DNA from: Gemmatimonadota bacterium
GTDB lineage: Bacteria; Gemmatimonadota; Gemmatimonadetes; Gemmatimonadales; Gemmatimonadaceae
Direction of reading: 5' to 3'
Length of the DNA: 43,595 nt
Assembly: GCA_016871855.1 (NCBI GenBank)
Contig: VHBQ01000023.1
Span: forward strand, 1 to 43,595
In this document: in pieces, positions 19,393 through 27,544 of the stretch
How positions within the stretch are numbered: position 1 is the stretch's first letter
How the letters are laid out: the number at the start of each line of letters is the position of its first letter
Program-made: the position numbers and the translations under genes
The notes under the pieces: generated by a model
What the model was told of the DNA's origin: nothing
The model's input: the letters and a program-made list of their open reading frames with translations, nothing else
Databases searched by the model: none

Positions 19393-19406
19393 TACAAACG
19401 TATGAA
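19389..19406. promoter_or_regulatory. Palindromic operator at the TetR start codon
   Basis: TTCATAC (19389-19395) and GTATGAA (19400-19406) are perfect 7-bp inverted arms around AAAC. This 18-bp size and symmetry are typical for TetR-family dimers. It covers the -10 element and the start codon of the regulator itself, so autorepression of the whole exporter operon is the natural reading. Confidence 0.65.
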
Positions 19407-20013
19407 CCCAAAGCACCCGGTTCCCGAACGCCTGCTCTCCGCCGCGGGCGACCTCTTCGCCAGACACGGCTTCGACGCAGCCTCGGTGCGACAGATCACG
19501 AGCCGCGCCAAGGCCAACCTTGGCGCCATTACTTATCACTTCGGCTCGAAGGAAGCGCTCTTCCACGCGGTGCTTGATCGCGTCGGGGCGCGTATGTCGG
19601 ACCGCTTTGTCGCCATCGCCGCCGAGCGCGGCACCCCGCTGGAGCGCATTGGGCGCATCGTGACCATGGTCCTCACCGAGGACAACCTCCCTGCCCCGAC
19701 GCTCATCCTGCGCGAACTGGCCAACGACCGCCCCCTCCCGCCCCCGTTGGTGCTGCACATGCGCCGCAATTTCGGGGCGATGATCGCGCTCATCCGCGAC
19801 GGGCAGCGCGACGGCACCATCCGCGACGGCGACCCACCGCTCCTCGCGATGAGCGTCATGGCGCAGCCGTTCCTGATGCGCATCGCCAGCCGCATTCCCC
19901 GAGACATCGCCGGCGTGGATGGGAGCGATCCAGACACCCGTCGTCGGCTCGTCAAGCACGTCGTCACGACCATCACTCGCAGTCTCGCCACCACGCCAGG
20001 GGACCGGCCATGA
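19402..20013 (+). CDS. TetR-family transcriptional regulator (CecR/YbiH-like)
   Basis: A 203-residue repressor. The N-terminal HTH domain (about 8-55) reads RLLSAAGDLFARHGFDAASVRQITSRAKANLGAITYHFGSKEALF, the standard TetR pattern. The C-terminal ligand and dimer domain resembles regulators of YbhGFSR-type exporters. ATG 19402 is chosen because it begins just before the HTH; the frame is open upstream to 19300, but that part has no family character and contains the promoter. It overlaps the TolC-like gene by ATGA and probably controls the five exporter genes behind it. The inducer is unknown. Confidence 0.9.
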   Translation: MNPKHPVPERLLSAAGDLFARHGFDAASVRQITSRAKANLGAITYHFGSKEALFHAVLDRVGARMSDRFVAIAAERGTPLERIGRIVTMVLTEDNLPAPTLILRELANDRPLPPPLVLHMRRNFGAMIALIRDGQRDGTIRDGDPPLLAMSVMAQPFLMRIASRIPRDIAGVDGSDPDTRRRLVKHVVTTITRSLATTPGDRP

Positions 20014-21335
20014 TTGCCCTGCTGCTGATCGCCGCGCTCCACGCGCCGCAAGACTCCTCGCGGCTGACCATCACCGGCGCGGTGGATCGCGCGCTGGCGA
20101 CGCACCCGACCGTCGCCGTCTCACGCGCCGCCGCGGATGTCGCCGCCGCCGAAGTGGGTCAGGCCCGCGCTGCGTGGCTCCCCGGCGTTTCGCTGGATGG
20201 CGGCATTAGCCGCTTCCAGGAGCCAATGATCGTCTGGCCGCTGCACGGCTTCGACTTTCGCAATCCGCCCTTCTTCGACACCAAGCTCTCGCACGCTACA
20301 CTGGGGGCGACCTACACCGTTTACGATTTCGGCAGTCGTTCCGCGAAGGTGCGCGCGGCCGTCGCGCAGCAGGGCGCGGCCGATGCATCGCAAGGCGCCA
20401 CAGAACAGCTGCTCCTTGCGCGCACGATGAGTGCGTACCTCCGCGTGCTCACGTCACGCGGCGTGCTCGCTGCGGAAGACCAGCGCCTCGCCGCGCTCAC
20501 CGCCGAGGCGACGCGCGCGCGCGAGCGGTTCACCGCCGGCAAGGCCGCGCGCGTGGACACCCTCCGGGCCGCCGCGGAACTCGCCGGCGCCGCCGCCGAT
20601 CGCATCCAGACCGCGGCGAGCGTCAACGTCGCCGAATCGGATCTTGCGCGGCTCATGGGCGTCGATGCGGCAATCGTGCACCGTGCCGCGCTGGCTCCGG
20701 TGCAGCTCGCCAGCCTTGCCGCGCGCCTGCCCGATGCAACAGGTACGGCCGCCCCGCGCGCCGCCGAGGCCAACGCCGAGGTTCGGGCCGCCGCACGCCG
20801 CGCTGATGCGGCCGCGGCGAGTGTCGGCGCGGCGAAGGCCACGCGCTTCCCGCAGTTACAGGCCACGAGCGCGGTGGTGGATCGCAGCAACATCACGGGA
20901 CGCTGGATCTCTGAGTGGCAGGTGGGGCTGGGCTTGTCGTGGCCGATCTTCACCGGCGGCGCCCGCTCGCACGCCATCGACCGGGCCGAGGCGTCGTCGC
21001 GCGCCGCGCGCGAACAGTTGCGCCTCACCGTGCTCGCCGCCGAACAGCAGCAGAGCGAAGCGCAGGCCGCCTACGACGCCGCGCGCGCTCGCAACGCCGC
21101 TCTCGCCACCGCCGTGGAGCAGGCCGAGGAGGTCGCGCGCATCACCGCGCTCGCCCGCGACGTCGGCGGCGGCACGCAGACCGACTACCTCCTCGCCGAG
21201 GCAGCGCTCTTCCGGGCGCGCAGCGCGCTGCTGCAGTCGCGGCACGCCGTCATCGCCGCGCGGCTCGAGCTAGCGCGCGTGACCGGGGAACTCTCACGCT
21301 CCTGGATGGACACTTCGCTGGAGACAACGCCATGA
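20010..21335 (+). CDS. TolC-family outer-membrane efflux protein
   Basis: A 441-residue outer-membrane channel protein of the OEP family, which forms a trimeric barrel and periplasmic helical tunnel. A short signal-like N-terminus (MIALLLIAALHAPQ) is followed by two OEP repeats: alpha-helical heptad-rich regions at about 25-230 and 250-430, with VGLGLSWPIFTGGARSHAIDRAEA as the typical start of the second half. It sits first among the structural genes and overlaps the HlyD gene by ATGA. A dedicated channel within the operon implies a complete tripartite exporter. Confidence 0.9.
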   Translation: MIALLLIAALHAPQDSSRLTITGAVDRALATHPTVAVSRAAADVAAAEVGQARAAWLPGVSLDGGISRFQEPMIVWPLHGFDFRNPPFFDTKLSHATLGATYTVYDFGSRSAKVRAAVAQQGAADASQGATEQLLLARTMSAYLRVLTSRGVLAAEDQRLAALTAEATRARERFTAGKAARVDTLRAAAELAGAAADRIQTAASVNVAESDLARLMGVDAAIVHRAALAPVQLASLAARLPDATGTAAPRAAEANAEVRAAARRADAAAASVGAAKATRFPQLQATSAVVDRSNITGRWISEWQVGLGLSWPIFTGGARSHAIDRAEASSRAAREQLRLTVLAAEQQQSEAQAAYDAARARNAALATAVEQAEEVARITALARDVGGGTQTDYLLAEAALFRARSALLQSRHAVIAARLELARVTGELSRSWMDTSLETTP

Positions 21336-22315
21336 AGCGCGTTCGCATTGCCGTCGTCGTCATCGCCGCCGCGGCGATCGCCGCCTTCTTTCTGTTCCGG
21401 GACCGCGGCGATGGCGCGAGCCTGGCCGCGTCTGGCACCGTCGAGGTGACCGAGGCCTCGCTCGGCTTTCAGGCCGCGGGACGCATCACGCGCCTGCCGG
21501 TCAACGAAGGCGATCGTGTGAAGCCGGGCGACACGCTGGCTGTGCTCGACCGCACGGAACTGCGCGCTCGCGAGGCGCAGGCGCAGGCACAGGAGAACGC
21601 GGCGCGCGCGGCGTTGGCTGAACTCGAGCGCGGCGCGCGCAGCGAGGAACTGGCGCAGGCGTTGGAGGCGGACAGCGCTGCCGCCGCTCGCCTCGCCGAC
21701 GCGCAGCGCGACCTCGCGCGCGCGCAGCAACTGTTCCGCGGCGGCGCCGCGTCGCAGGAAGCCTACGACAAGGCGCGCCTCGCCGCCGACGTCGCGCGCA
21801 GCCAGCGCGAGCAGGCCGCGCAGCAGCTGCGACTGGTGCGCGCCGGCCCGCGCGCCGAGCGCATCGCGGCTCAGCGCGCCGTGGTCGCGTCGGCCGAGGC
21901 GCTTCGGCGTCAGGTGGACGCCCAACTCGCCAACGCCGTGATTACTGCCCCGTTCGCCGGCGTCGTGACGGTCCGCCATCGGCAGCCCGGGGAGATTGTC
22001 GCGCCGGGAGCGCCGGTCGTCACGCTCGCCAACTTCGAGGACCGTTGGGTGCGCATCTACGTTTCCGAAACGCGGCTCGGCGCTGTCGCTGTGGGTCAGT
22101 CGGCCGCGATCGCGTCGGACACGTATCCGGACCGGCGCTACGCGGGCACCGTGTCGTTCATCGCGAGCGAGGCGGAGTTCACGCCCCGCAACGTCCAGAC
22201 GACGGAGGAGCGCGTGAAGCTCGTCTACGCCGTGAAGGTGCGCATTACCGGCGACACCGCCCTCGCGCTCAAGCCGGGCATGCCAGCCGACGTGACGCTA
22301 ACGCTGGCCAAGTGA
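21332..22315 (+). CDS. HlyD/YbhG-like membrane fusion adaptor
   Basis: A 327-residue periplasmic adaptor with an N-terminal membrane anchor (about 5-22). The barrel-sandwich half begins VEVTEASLGFQAAGRITRLPVNEGDRVKPGD, followed by a long coiled coil (about 75-190) and the return strand ANAVITAPFAGVVTVRHRQPGEIVAPG, then a beta-barrel domain. This order is that of HlyD/YbhG. It would bridge the ABC-2 permeases to the TolC-like channel encoded upstream. The start overlaps the TolC gene and the stop overlaps ATPase 1 by GTGA. Confidence 0.92.
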   Translation: MKRVRIAVVVIAAAAIAAFFLFRDRGDGASLAASGTVEVTEASLGFQAAGRITRLPVNEGDRVKPGDTLAVLDRTELRAREAQAQAQENAARAALAELERGARSEELAQALEADSAAAARLADAQRDLARAQQLFRGGAASQEAYDKARLAADVARSQREQAAQQLRLVRAGPRAERIAAQRAVVASAEALRRQVDAQLANAVITAPFAGVVTVRHRQPGEIVAPGAPVVTLANFEDRWVRIYVSETRLGAVAVGQSAAIASDTYPDRRYAGTVSFIASEAEFTPRNVQTTEERVKLVYAVKVRITGDTALALKPGMPADVTLTLAK

Positions 22316-23286
22316 CCCGTCACGCACCGTCCGCGGGCGCCGCGGCCGCCATCGACGCAACGGCGCTCACCCGCCGTTTCGGAGAACTCACGGCCGTGGA
22401 CGCCCTGACGTTTCGCGTGCAGGCGGGCGAGATGTACGGGCTGGTGGGCCCGGATGGCGCCGGGAAGACCACGACGCTGCGCATGCTCGCGGGCGTGCTG
22501 CGGCCGACGTCGGGCGACGCGCGCGTGGACGGCGTCAGCATCGCGCGCGACCCGGAGGCCGTGAAGCACCACATCGCGTACATGTCGCAGCGGTTCGGGC
22601 TCTACACCGATCTGACGGTGCGCGAGAACATCGAGTTCTACGCCGACCTGTATGAGGTGCCGCGCGCGGAGCGCGCCGCGCGGCGCGACCGGCTCTACCA
22701 CTTCTCGAACCTCGGTCCCTTCGAGCATCGCCTCGCCGGCCAGCTGTCCGGCGGGATGAAGCAGAAGCTCGGCCTCTGCTGCGCGCTCATCCACCAGCCG
22801 CGGATCCTGTTGCTCGACGAGCCGACATTTGGCGTGGATCCGATCTCGCGCCGGGATCTCTGGTTGATTCTGGAGGAGATGGTCTCGCAGGGCGTCACCG
22901 TGCTGGTGTCGACTGCCTATATGGACGAGGCGGAACGATGCGACCACGTGACACTGCTCGACCACGGTCGCATCGTGGCGCACGACGCGCCGGCCGCGCT
23001 GCAGGCCACCCTCGCCGGCCAGGTCACCGCCATCCGCACGCCGGAGGCCAGGCGCGCGATGGACGTCCTGCGCGCCCTCCCCGTGGTGCGTCGCGCCACG
23101 CTGTTCGGTGACACCATCCACGCCATCACGCGCGCCGGCGACGGCGCGACGCGTGCCGCGCTGCGAGACGCGCTTGCCGCGGCGGGCATCCCGATCATCG
23201 CGCTTCACGAGATCGAGGCATCGCTGGAGGATGTCTTCATCGAGCGGGTGACCGCGCGCGACGCGTCCGAGGTCCACACCTCATGA
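22312..23286 (+). CDS. ABC exporter ATPase 1 (YbhF N-half-like), H-loop lacking His
   Basis: A 324-residue ABC ATPase. Walker A GPDGAGKTT (from residue 46), signature LSGGM (145-149) and Walker B LLLDEPTFGVDP with E170 are intact. The switch His is replaced: VSTAYMDEAERCD has A202 where VSTHYM is usual. E. coli YbhF fuses two such domains in one protein; here they are separate genes, with ATPase 2 overlapping the end of this one. The GTG at 22312 overlaps the adaptor stop. With ATPase 2 it probably forms a heterodimer with one active and one degenerate site. Confidence 0.92.
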   Translation: MTRHAPSAGAAAAIDATALTRRFGELTAVDALTFRVQAGEMYGLVGPDGAGKTTTLRMLAGVLRPTSGDARVDGVSIARDPEAVKHHIAYMSQRFGLYTDLTVRENIEFYADLYEVPRAERAARRDRLYHFSNLGPFEHRLAGQLSGGMKQKLGLCCALIHQPRILLLDEPTFGVDPISRRDLWLILEEMVSQGVTVLVSTAYMDEAERCDHVTLLDHGRIVAHDAPAALQATLAGQVTAIRTPEARRAMDVLRALPVVRRATLFGDTIHAITRAGDGATRAALRDALAAAGIPIIALHEIEASLEDVFIERVTARDASEVHTS

Positions 23287-24269
23287 CGGCTCGCGCACAG
23301 GACCACGCCACCATTCGCGACGGCACGACGCGCCGGCTGGCCGTCGAGGTGCGCGAGCTCACGCGCAGATTCGGCGATTTCACGGCGGTGGATCGCGTCT
23401 CGTTCACAGTGGCCGAAGGCGAGATCTTCGGCTTCCTCGGCCCGAACGGCGCCGGGAAGACTACGACGATCAAGATGCTCACCGGCCTGCTCGCGCCGAC
23501 GGCCGGCGACGGGCGCGTCGCCGGATTCGACGTGCGCACGGAATCGGAGGAGATCAAGCGCAGCATCGGCTACATGTCGCAGCTCTTCTCGCTCTACGGC
23601 GACCTGACAGTCGAGGAGAACATCGCCTTCTATGGCGGGCTCTATTCGGTGGCGGGCGACCGGCTCGCGCGGCGCCGTGACTGGGTGCTGGCCATGGCCG
23701 GGTTGGGCGACCACCGTCGGCAGTTGACGGCCCAACTGCCGCTGGGCTGGAAGCAGCGGCTCGCACTCGGCTGCGCCGTGCTGCACGAACCGCAGATCCT
23801 CTTCCTCGACGAGCCGACGTCGGGGGTGGATCCCGTGTCGCGGCGCGCCTTCTGGGAGCTGATCTATCAGCTCACCGCCGGCGGCACCACGGTCTTCGTG
23901 AGCACCCACTACATGGAAGAGGCCGAGTACTGCGACCGGCTCGCCTTGATGAACCGCGGGCGGATCATCGCGCTCGACCGCCCGGCCGACCTGCGCGCGC
24001 AGATGGCCGAGCCGATTCTGGAGGTGGAGACCGACGACGCGTCCGCGGCCTCGCAGGCGCTTCAACACCAGCCTGGGATCGTCGAGGCGGCGATGTTCGG
24101 CCGCGCCCTCCACGTGGTCGTCGAGGACATCGCGCGGGCGCGGGCGTTCCTCCCGGCCTTCCTTGCCGAGCGCGGGATCGCCACCGGGGCAATCCACGAG
24201 GTGCCTCCATCCCTCGAGGACGTCTTCGTCTCTCTCGTGCGCCGCGAGGGCGGCGCGGTGGCGGGCTAG
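23283..24269 (+). CDS. ABC exporter ATPase 2 (YbhF C-half-like), degenerate signature
   Basis: A 328-residue ABC ATPase, second of the pair. Walker [10 protein letters not shown] (53-61), Walker B LFLDEPTSGVDP with E177 and the switch His H209 (VSTHYMEEAEYCD) are intact. The signature is LPLGW (152-156) instead of LSGGQ. The defect therefore complements the one in ATPase 1. The C-terminal about 80 residues (VETDDASAASQAL onward) form the small regulatory domain common in this family. The gene is followed after 3 nt by the first permease. Confidence 0.92.
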   Translation: MTARAQDHATIRDGTTRRLAVEVRELTRRFGDFTAVDRVSFTVAEGEIFGFLGPNGAGKTTTIKMLTGLLAPTAGDGRVAGFDVRTESEEIKRSIGYMSQLFSLYGDLTVEENIAFYGGLYSVAGDRLARRRDWVLAMAGLGDHRRQLTAQLPLGWKQRLALGCAVLHEPQILFLDEPTSGVDPVSRRAFWELIYQLTAGGTTVFVSTHYMEEAEYCDRLALMNRGRIIALDRPADLRAQMAEPILEVETDDASAASQALQHQPGIVEAAMFGRALHVVVEDIARARAFLPAFLAERGIATGAIHEVPPSLEDVFVSLVRREGGAVAG

Positions 24270-24272
24270 CCC

Positions 24273-25394
24273 ATGGCCATCCGCCCCGGCCGCCTGCTCG
24301 CCGTTGCGCGCAAGGAGACGCTGCAGCTGCGCCGTGACACGCGCAGCCTGCTGATGGCGTTCCTGATGCCGGCGGCGCTGATCGTCTTCTTCGGGTACAT
24401 CATCAGCTTCGATGTGAAGGACATCAAGCTGGCGGTGCTCGACCAGGATCACTCGCGGCAGAGCCGCGCGCTGGTGGAGAGCTTCGTCGCCGCGGGACGC
24501 TTCCACATCACCGAACGACTGACTCGAGACGCGGAGGTGGCGCCGCTCCTGGACCGCGGGGCGGCGCGGATGGTGCTGGTCGTGCCGCCCGGCTTCCAGC
24601 GTCGCCTCGCCGCCGGAGAGCCGTCACCCGTCCAGGCGATCGTGGACGGCGCGGACGCGAACACGGCGGCCATCGCGATGAACTACGCGACGGCGATCGT
24701 GACCTCATACTCCGCTGGGGTGACGCTGCAGCGCACGCGACTCGCCCCGCCGGTGGCGCCCGAGTCGCGCGTCTGGTACAACGAGACGCTGGAGAGCCCG
24801 CCGATGATCGTGCCGGGTCTCATCGCGGTCATTATGATGATGATCGCCGCGATGCTCACGGCGCTCACCGTGGCGCGCGAGTGGGAGCGCGGCACGATGG
24901 AGCAGCTGGCCGCGACGCCGGTGCACCGGTTCGAGGTCATCGCCGGCAAGCTCCTGCCCTACCTTGTCATCGGCTTAGTGGACGTGCTCGCCGCCATCCT
25001 CATCGGGATGTATGTCTTCGACGTGCCGTTCCGCGGGAACCCCGCCTTGCTGGCGGTGATGACCACGATGTTCCTGATCGGCTCGCTGGGACTCGGCATC
25101 TTCATCAGCGCGGTGCTTCGCTCGCAGCTGCTGGCCACCCAGGTGGCGATGATCGCGACGTTCCTGCCGGCACTGCTGCTCTCCGGCCTGATGTTCGACG
25201 TGCGCATGATGCCCGCACCGCTGCAGGCAATCTCCGCGCTCGTGCCGGCGCGCTACTTCATCACGGTGATGCGCGGCATCTTCCTCAAGGACGTCGGCAT
25301 TTCGGTGCTCTGGGGACAGGGACTGGCAATGGTGGCCTACTCGGTGGCCGGGCTGGCGCTGGCCGTGCGCGTGTTCCGCAAGGAGATCGAATGA
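24273..25394 (+). CDS. ABC-2 type permease 1 (YbhS-like)
   Basis: A 373-residue inner-membrane permease of the ABC-2 family. It starts with the amphipathic RLLAVARKETLQLRRDTRSL segment and TM1 (about 28-48), has a large periplasmic domain (about 50-170), then five TM helices including REWERGTMEQLAATPVHRFEVIAGK, typical for the coupling region, and a C-terminal YFITVMRGIFLKDVG motif. It pairs with the second permease to make the membrane pore for the substrate, probably a drug-like or lipophilic compound. It overlaps permease 2 by ATGA. Confidence 0.92.
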   Translation: MAIRPGRLLAVARKETLQLRRDTRSLLMAFLMPAALIVFFGYIISFDVKDIKLAVLDQDHSRQSRALVESFVAAGRFHITERLTRDAEVAPLLDRGAARMVLVVPPGFQRRLAAGEPSPVQAIVDGADANTAAIAMNYATAIVTSYSAGVTLQRTRLAPPVAPESRVWYNETLESPPMIVPGLIAVIMMMIAAMLTALTVAREWERGTMEQLAATPVHRFEVIAGKLLPYLVIGLVDVLAAILIGMYVFDVPFRGNPALLAVMTTMFLIGSLGLGIFISAVLRSQLLATQVAMIATFLPALLLSGLMFDVRMMPAPLQAISALVPARYFITVMRGIFLKDVGISVLWGQGLAMVAYSVAGLALAVRVFRKEIE

Positions 25395-26530
25395 GTCTCC
25401 CATCCCGGTCGCGCCTCGCCCAGCTGCTGCGCAAGGAGCTGCTGCAGCTCCTCCGCGACGCGCGCTCGCGCCGGATGCTCTTTATCGCGCCGATCATCCA
25501 GCTGCTCGTCTTTGGGTACGCGGTGAACACCGACGTGCGGCACGCGCGCACCTTCCTGCTCGACGCCGACCGGACCGCCGAATCGCGCGCGCTCGCCGAC
25601 GCGTTCACGGCCAGCGGGTACTTTGACATCACGATCCGCGACGACCGGCCGGTGGCGCTGACCCGCGCGCTGGACGCCGGCGACGTGCTGATCGGCGTGC
25701 ACATCCCGCGCGGATTCGCCGACGACGTGGCGCGGGCGCGCGGGGCGACGGTGCAGCTGCTGGTGGACGGATCCAGCGCCAACACGGCCAACGTGGCGCT
25801 CGGCTACGCGACCCAGATCGTGGGGCGCTTTGGCATGACACGCGGCGTGGCGCTGAGCGCGCGCGCCGGCACGCCAGCGCCCTCCGGCGGCGTCGCATTC
25901 GAGACGCGGGTGTGGTACAACCCCAACCTCGAGAGCCGCGTGTACAACGTGCCCGCGGTCATGGGAAACATCGTGATGCTGATGACCCTGCTCCTGACCT
26001 CGCTGGCCGTGGTGCGCGAGCGGGAGCTCGGCACGCTCGAGCAGCTGATGGTCAGCCCGCTGACACCGGCGGAGTTGATGCTCGGCAAGACCATCCCGTC
26101 GGCGCTGGTGGCGATGCTCGACGTGGTGCTCGTCACGGCGGTGTCGCTGCTCTGGTTCCGCATCCCGTTCGAGGGGAGCTTCTTCGTGCTCGCCGTGGCC
26201 AGCCTGCTCTTCGTGCTGACTGGACTTGGCGTGGGGCTGCTCATCTCCACGATCAGCCGCACGCAGCAGGAAGCGTTCATGTCGATGTTCATGTTCTTCC
26301 TGCCCGCCCTCATGCTCGGCGGACTGCTCTTCCCCGTGGAGAACATGCCGCGCTGGGTGCAGGTGCTGTCACACCTCGATCCGGTGCGCCACTTCCTGAT
26401 CGTCGTGCGCGGAATATTCCTGCGCGGCGCCGGCTGGGAGATCGTCTGGCCGCAGCTCGCGTGGCTAGCGGGGATCGCGGCGAGCGTGCTGTGGGTCGCG
26501 ACGCGGCAGTTCCACAAGACGGCCAGCTAA
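25391..26530 (+). CDS. ABC-2 type permease 2 (YbhR-like)
   Basis: A 379-residue permease paralogous to the preceding one, with the same plan: N-terminal RLAQLLRKELLQLLRDARSRR, TM1, a periplasmic domain (about 45-175), then TM helices with RERELGTLEQLMVSPLTPAELMLGK and HFLIVVRGIFLRGAG. The two are clearly different subunits, which fits a heterodimeric transporter driven by two different ATPases. The stop at 26528-26530 is followed at once by a 12-bp palindrome (CGCGGCGCCGCG, 26531-26542). Confidence 0.92.
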   Translation: MSLPSRSRLAQLLRKELLQLLRDARSRRMLFIAPIIQLLVFGYAVNTDVRHARTFLLDADRTAESRALADAFTASGYFDITIRDDRPVALTRALDAGDVLIGVHIPRGFADDVARARGATVQLLVDGSSANTANVALGYATQIVGRFGMTRGVALSARAGTPAPSGGVAFETRVWYNPNLESRVYNVPAVMGNIVMLMTLLLTSLAVVRERELGTLEQLMVSPLTPAELMLGKTIPSALVAMLDVVLVTAVSLLWFRIPFEGSFFVLAVASLLFVLTGLGVGLLISTISRTQQEAFMSMFMFFLPALMLGGLLFPVENMPRWVQVLSHLDPVRHFLIVVRGIFLRGAGWEIVWPQLAWLAGIAASVLWVATRQFHKTAS

Positions 26531-26542
26531 CGCGGCGCCGCG
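26531..26542. repeat. 12-bp perfect palindrome between exporter operon and tRNA
   Basis: CGCGGCGCCGCG follows the permease stop codon directly and lies 3 nt past the tRNA 3' end on the other strand. It has no loop of its own and no T-tract. It may slow polymerase in both directions but is not a typical terminator. Confidence 0.3.
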
Positions 26543-26545
26543 GAA

Positions 26546-26619
<74 letters not shown>

Positions 26620-26628
26620 GACGGCCGA

Positions 26629-26658
26629 AAGTTATTGGGGACCCCTCGCCTACGGCAA
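26629..26658 (-). promoter_or_regulatory. Probable tRNA-Arg promoter inside the end of the deacetylase gene
   Basis: On the minus strand TTGCCG (26658-26653) and TAACTT (26634-26629) are 18 nt apart. The -10 lies 9 nt upstream of the mature tRNA 5' end at 26619. The -35 overlaps the last codons of the deacetylase-like gene, whose stop is at 26650-26652. Confidence 0.4.
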
Positions 26659-27450
26659 CGCGTCGAGCACGCGTCGCCTCGCCTCGGGCTCGACTGCGAA
26701 CGCGATCGCCTTCCCCTTGTAGACCACTGCCCCGCGCACGGTGGCCAGCGCGGTGTAGTAGTCCACATATGGGAAGCTCGCGATTGCCCCGCGCGCGAAC
26801 TCGTACTTCGACACCGCGGCACGCCAGGCGTCGAGCTGGTCCGACACCTTCACGTACACGTACGGCTCGAAGTTCGTGGCGTCCTCCCAGTTGTCGGCGT
26901 ACCAGACGGCGCGGATGCCGCGGTGCGCGGGAGCGTTGAGTTGAACGCCCGGCAGCGCCGCCAGCAGCACCGCCTCCTGGACGATGGCGCTCGTGATCCA
27001 GTGGTCCTTGTGCAGGCTCTCCTTCCAGTGCGTGAGGACCATCGTCGGCTTCACCTGCCGCATGACGCCAGCCACGTAGCGGCGGGCGCTCTCGTCGTTC
27101 GGAATCTCGCCGTCCTTGTACGGGCCGAAGATCACCTCCGCGCCCAGATCGGCCGCCACCGCCTCAGCTTCGCGACGCTTCTGCGCCCCGTATTCGGCGG
27201 GGCTCAGCCGTGGATTGCCCCCTTCGCCGAGCGTCAGGTGGAGGATCACCACCCGGTCGCCGCGCTGATGCGCCTGCAGCAGCACCGCCCCCGTCGTGAG
27301 TTCCATGTCGCCGGCGTGGGCGCCGATAGCGAGGATTGTCCGCGGCGGCGTGGCGGGGACTGCCGCCGGCGCGCCGCCGGTCTGAGCGGCGGCGCCCGAC
27401 GCCATCAACACTCCGGCGCCGATGGCGCGTAGAACACAGGACCCACGCAT
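26650..27450 (-). CDS. Secreted PIG-L (LmbE-like) deacetylase family protein with variant catalytic motif
   Basis: A 266-residue protein with an N-terminal signal peptide (about 1-22, cut near GAAAQ) and a PIG-L fold; relatives are zinc-dependent N-deacetylases of GlcNAc-type sugars. The first motif, normally HPDDE, reads H45-A-G-D48-M-E: the metal ligands His and Asp are kept but the general-base Asp is Gly47. The second motif LHKDH gives H147, D149 and H150, also conserved. It may therefore use another base, act on an unusual substrate, or bind without hydrolysis. It lies divergent to the M28 peptidase, sharing a 94-bp promoter region (27451-27544). Confidence 0.8.
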   Translation of the reverse strand: MRGSCVLRAIGAGVLMASGAAAQTGGAPAAVPATPPRTILAIGAHAGDMELTTGAVLLQAHQRGDRVVILHLTLGEGGNPRLSPAEYGAQKRREAEAVAADLGAEVIFGPYKDGEIPNDESARRYVAGVMRQVKPTMVLTHWKESLHKDHWITSAIVQEAVLLAALPGVQLNAPAHRGIRAVWYADNWEDATNFEPYVYVKVSDQLDAWRAAVSKYEFARGAIASFPYVDYYTALATVRGAVVYKGKAIAFAVEPEARRRVLDALP

Positions 27451-27544
27451 GCGGTTTTCTCCGTTGTGGACCGGTCCGTCCTGAAGTTAGCAGCAATGGC
27501 GCCTGACCGCCCAATCGCGTAGCGTTCCTGCTTCCTCTCACGCC

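Noticed and set aside
24881-25390. Long 5' extension of permease 2
   Set aside because: The frame is open through permease 1, but the extension is out-of-frame translation of that gene; the ATGA overlap at 25391 is the real start.
26531-26542. Factor-independent terminator after the exporter operon
   Set aside because: The palindrome has no loop and no T-tract on either strand.
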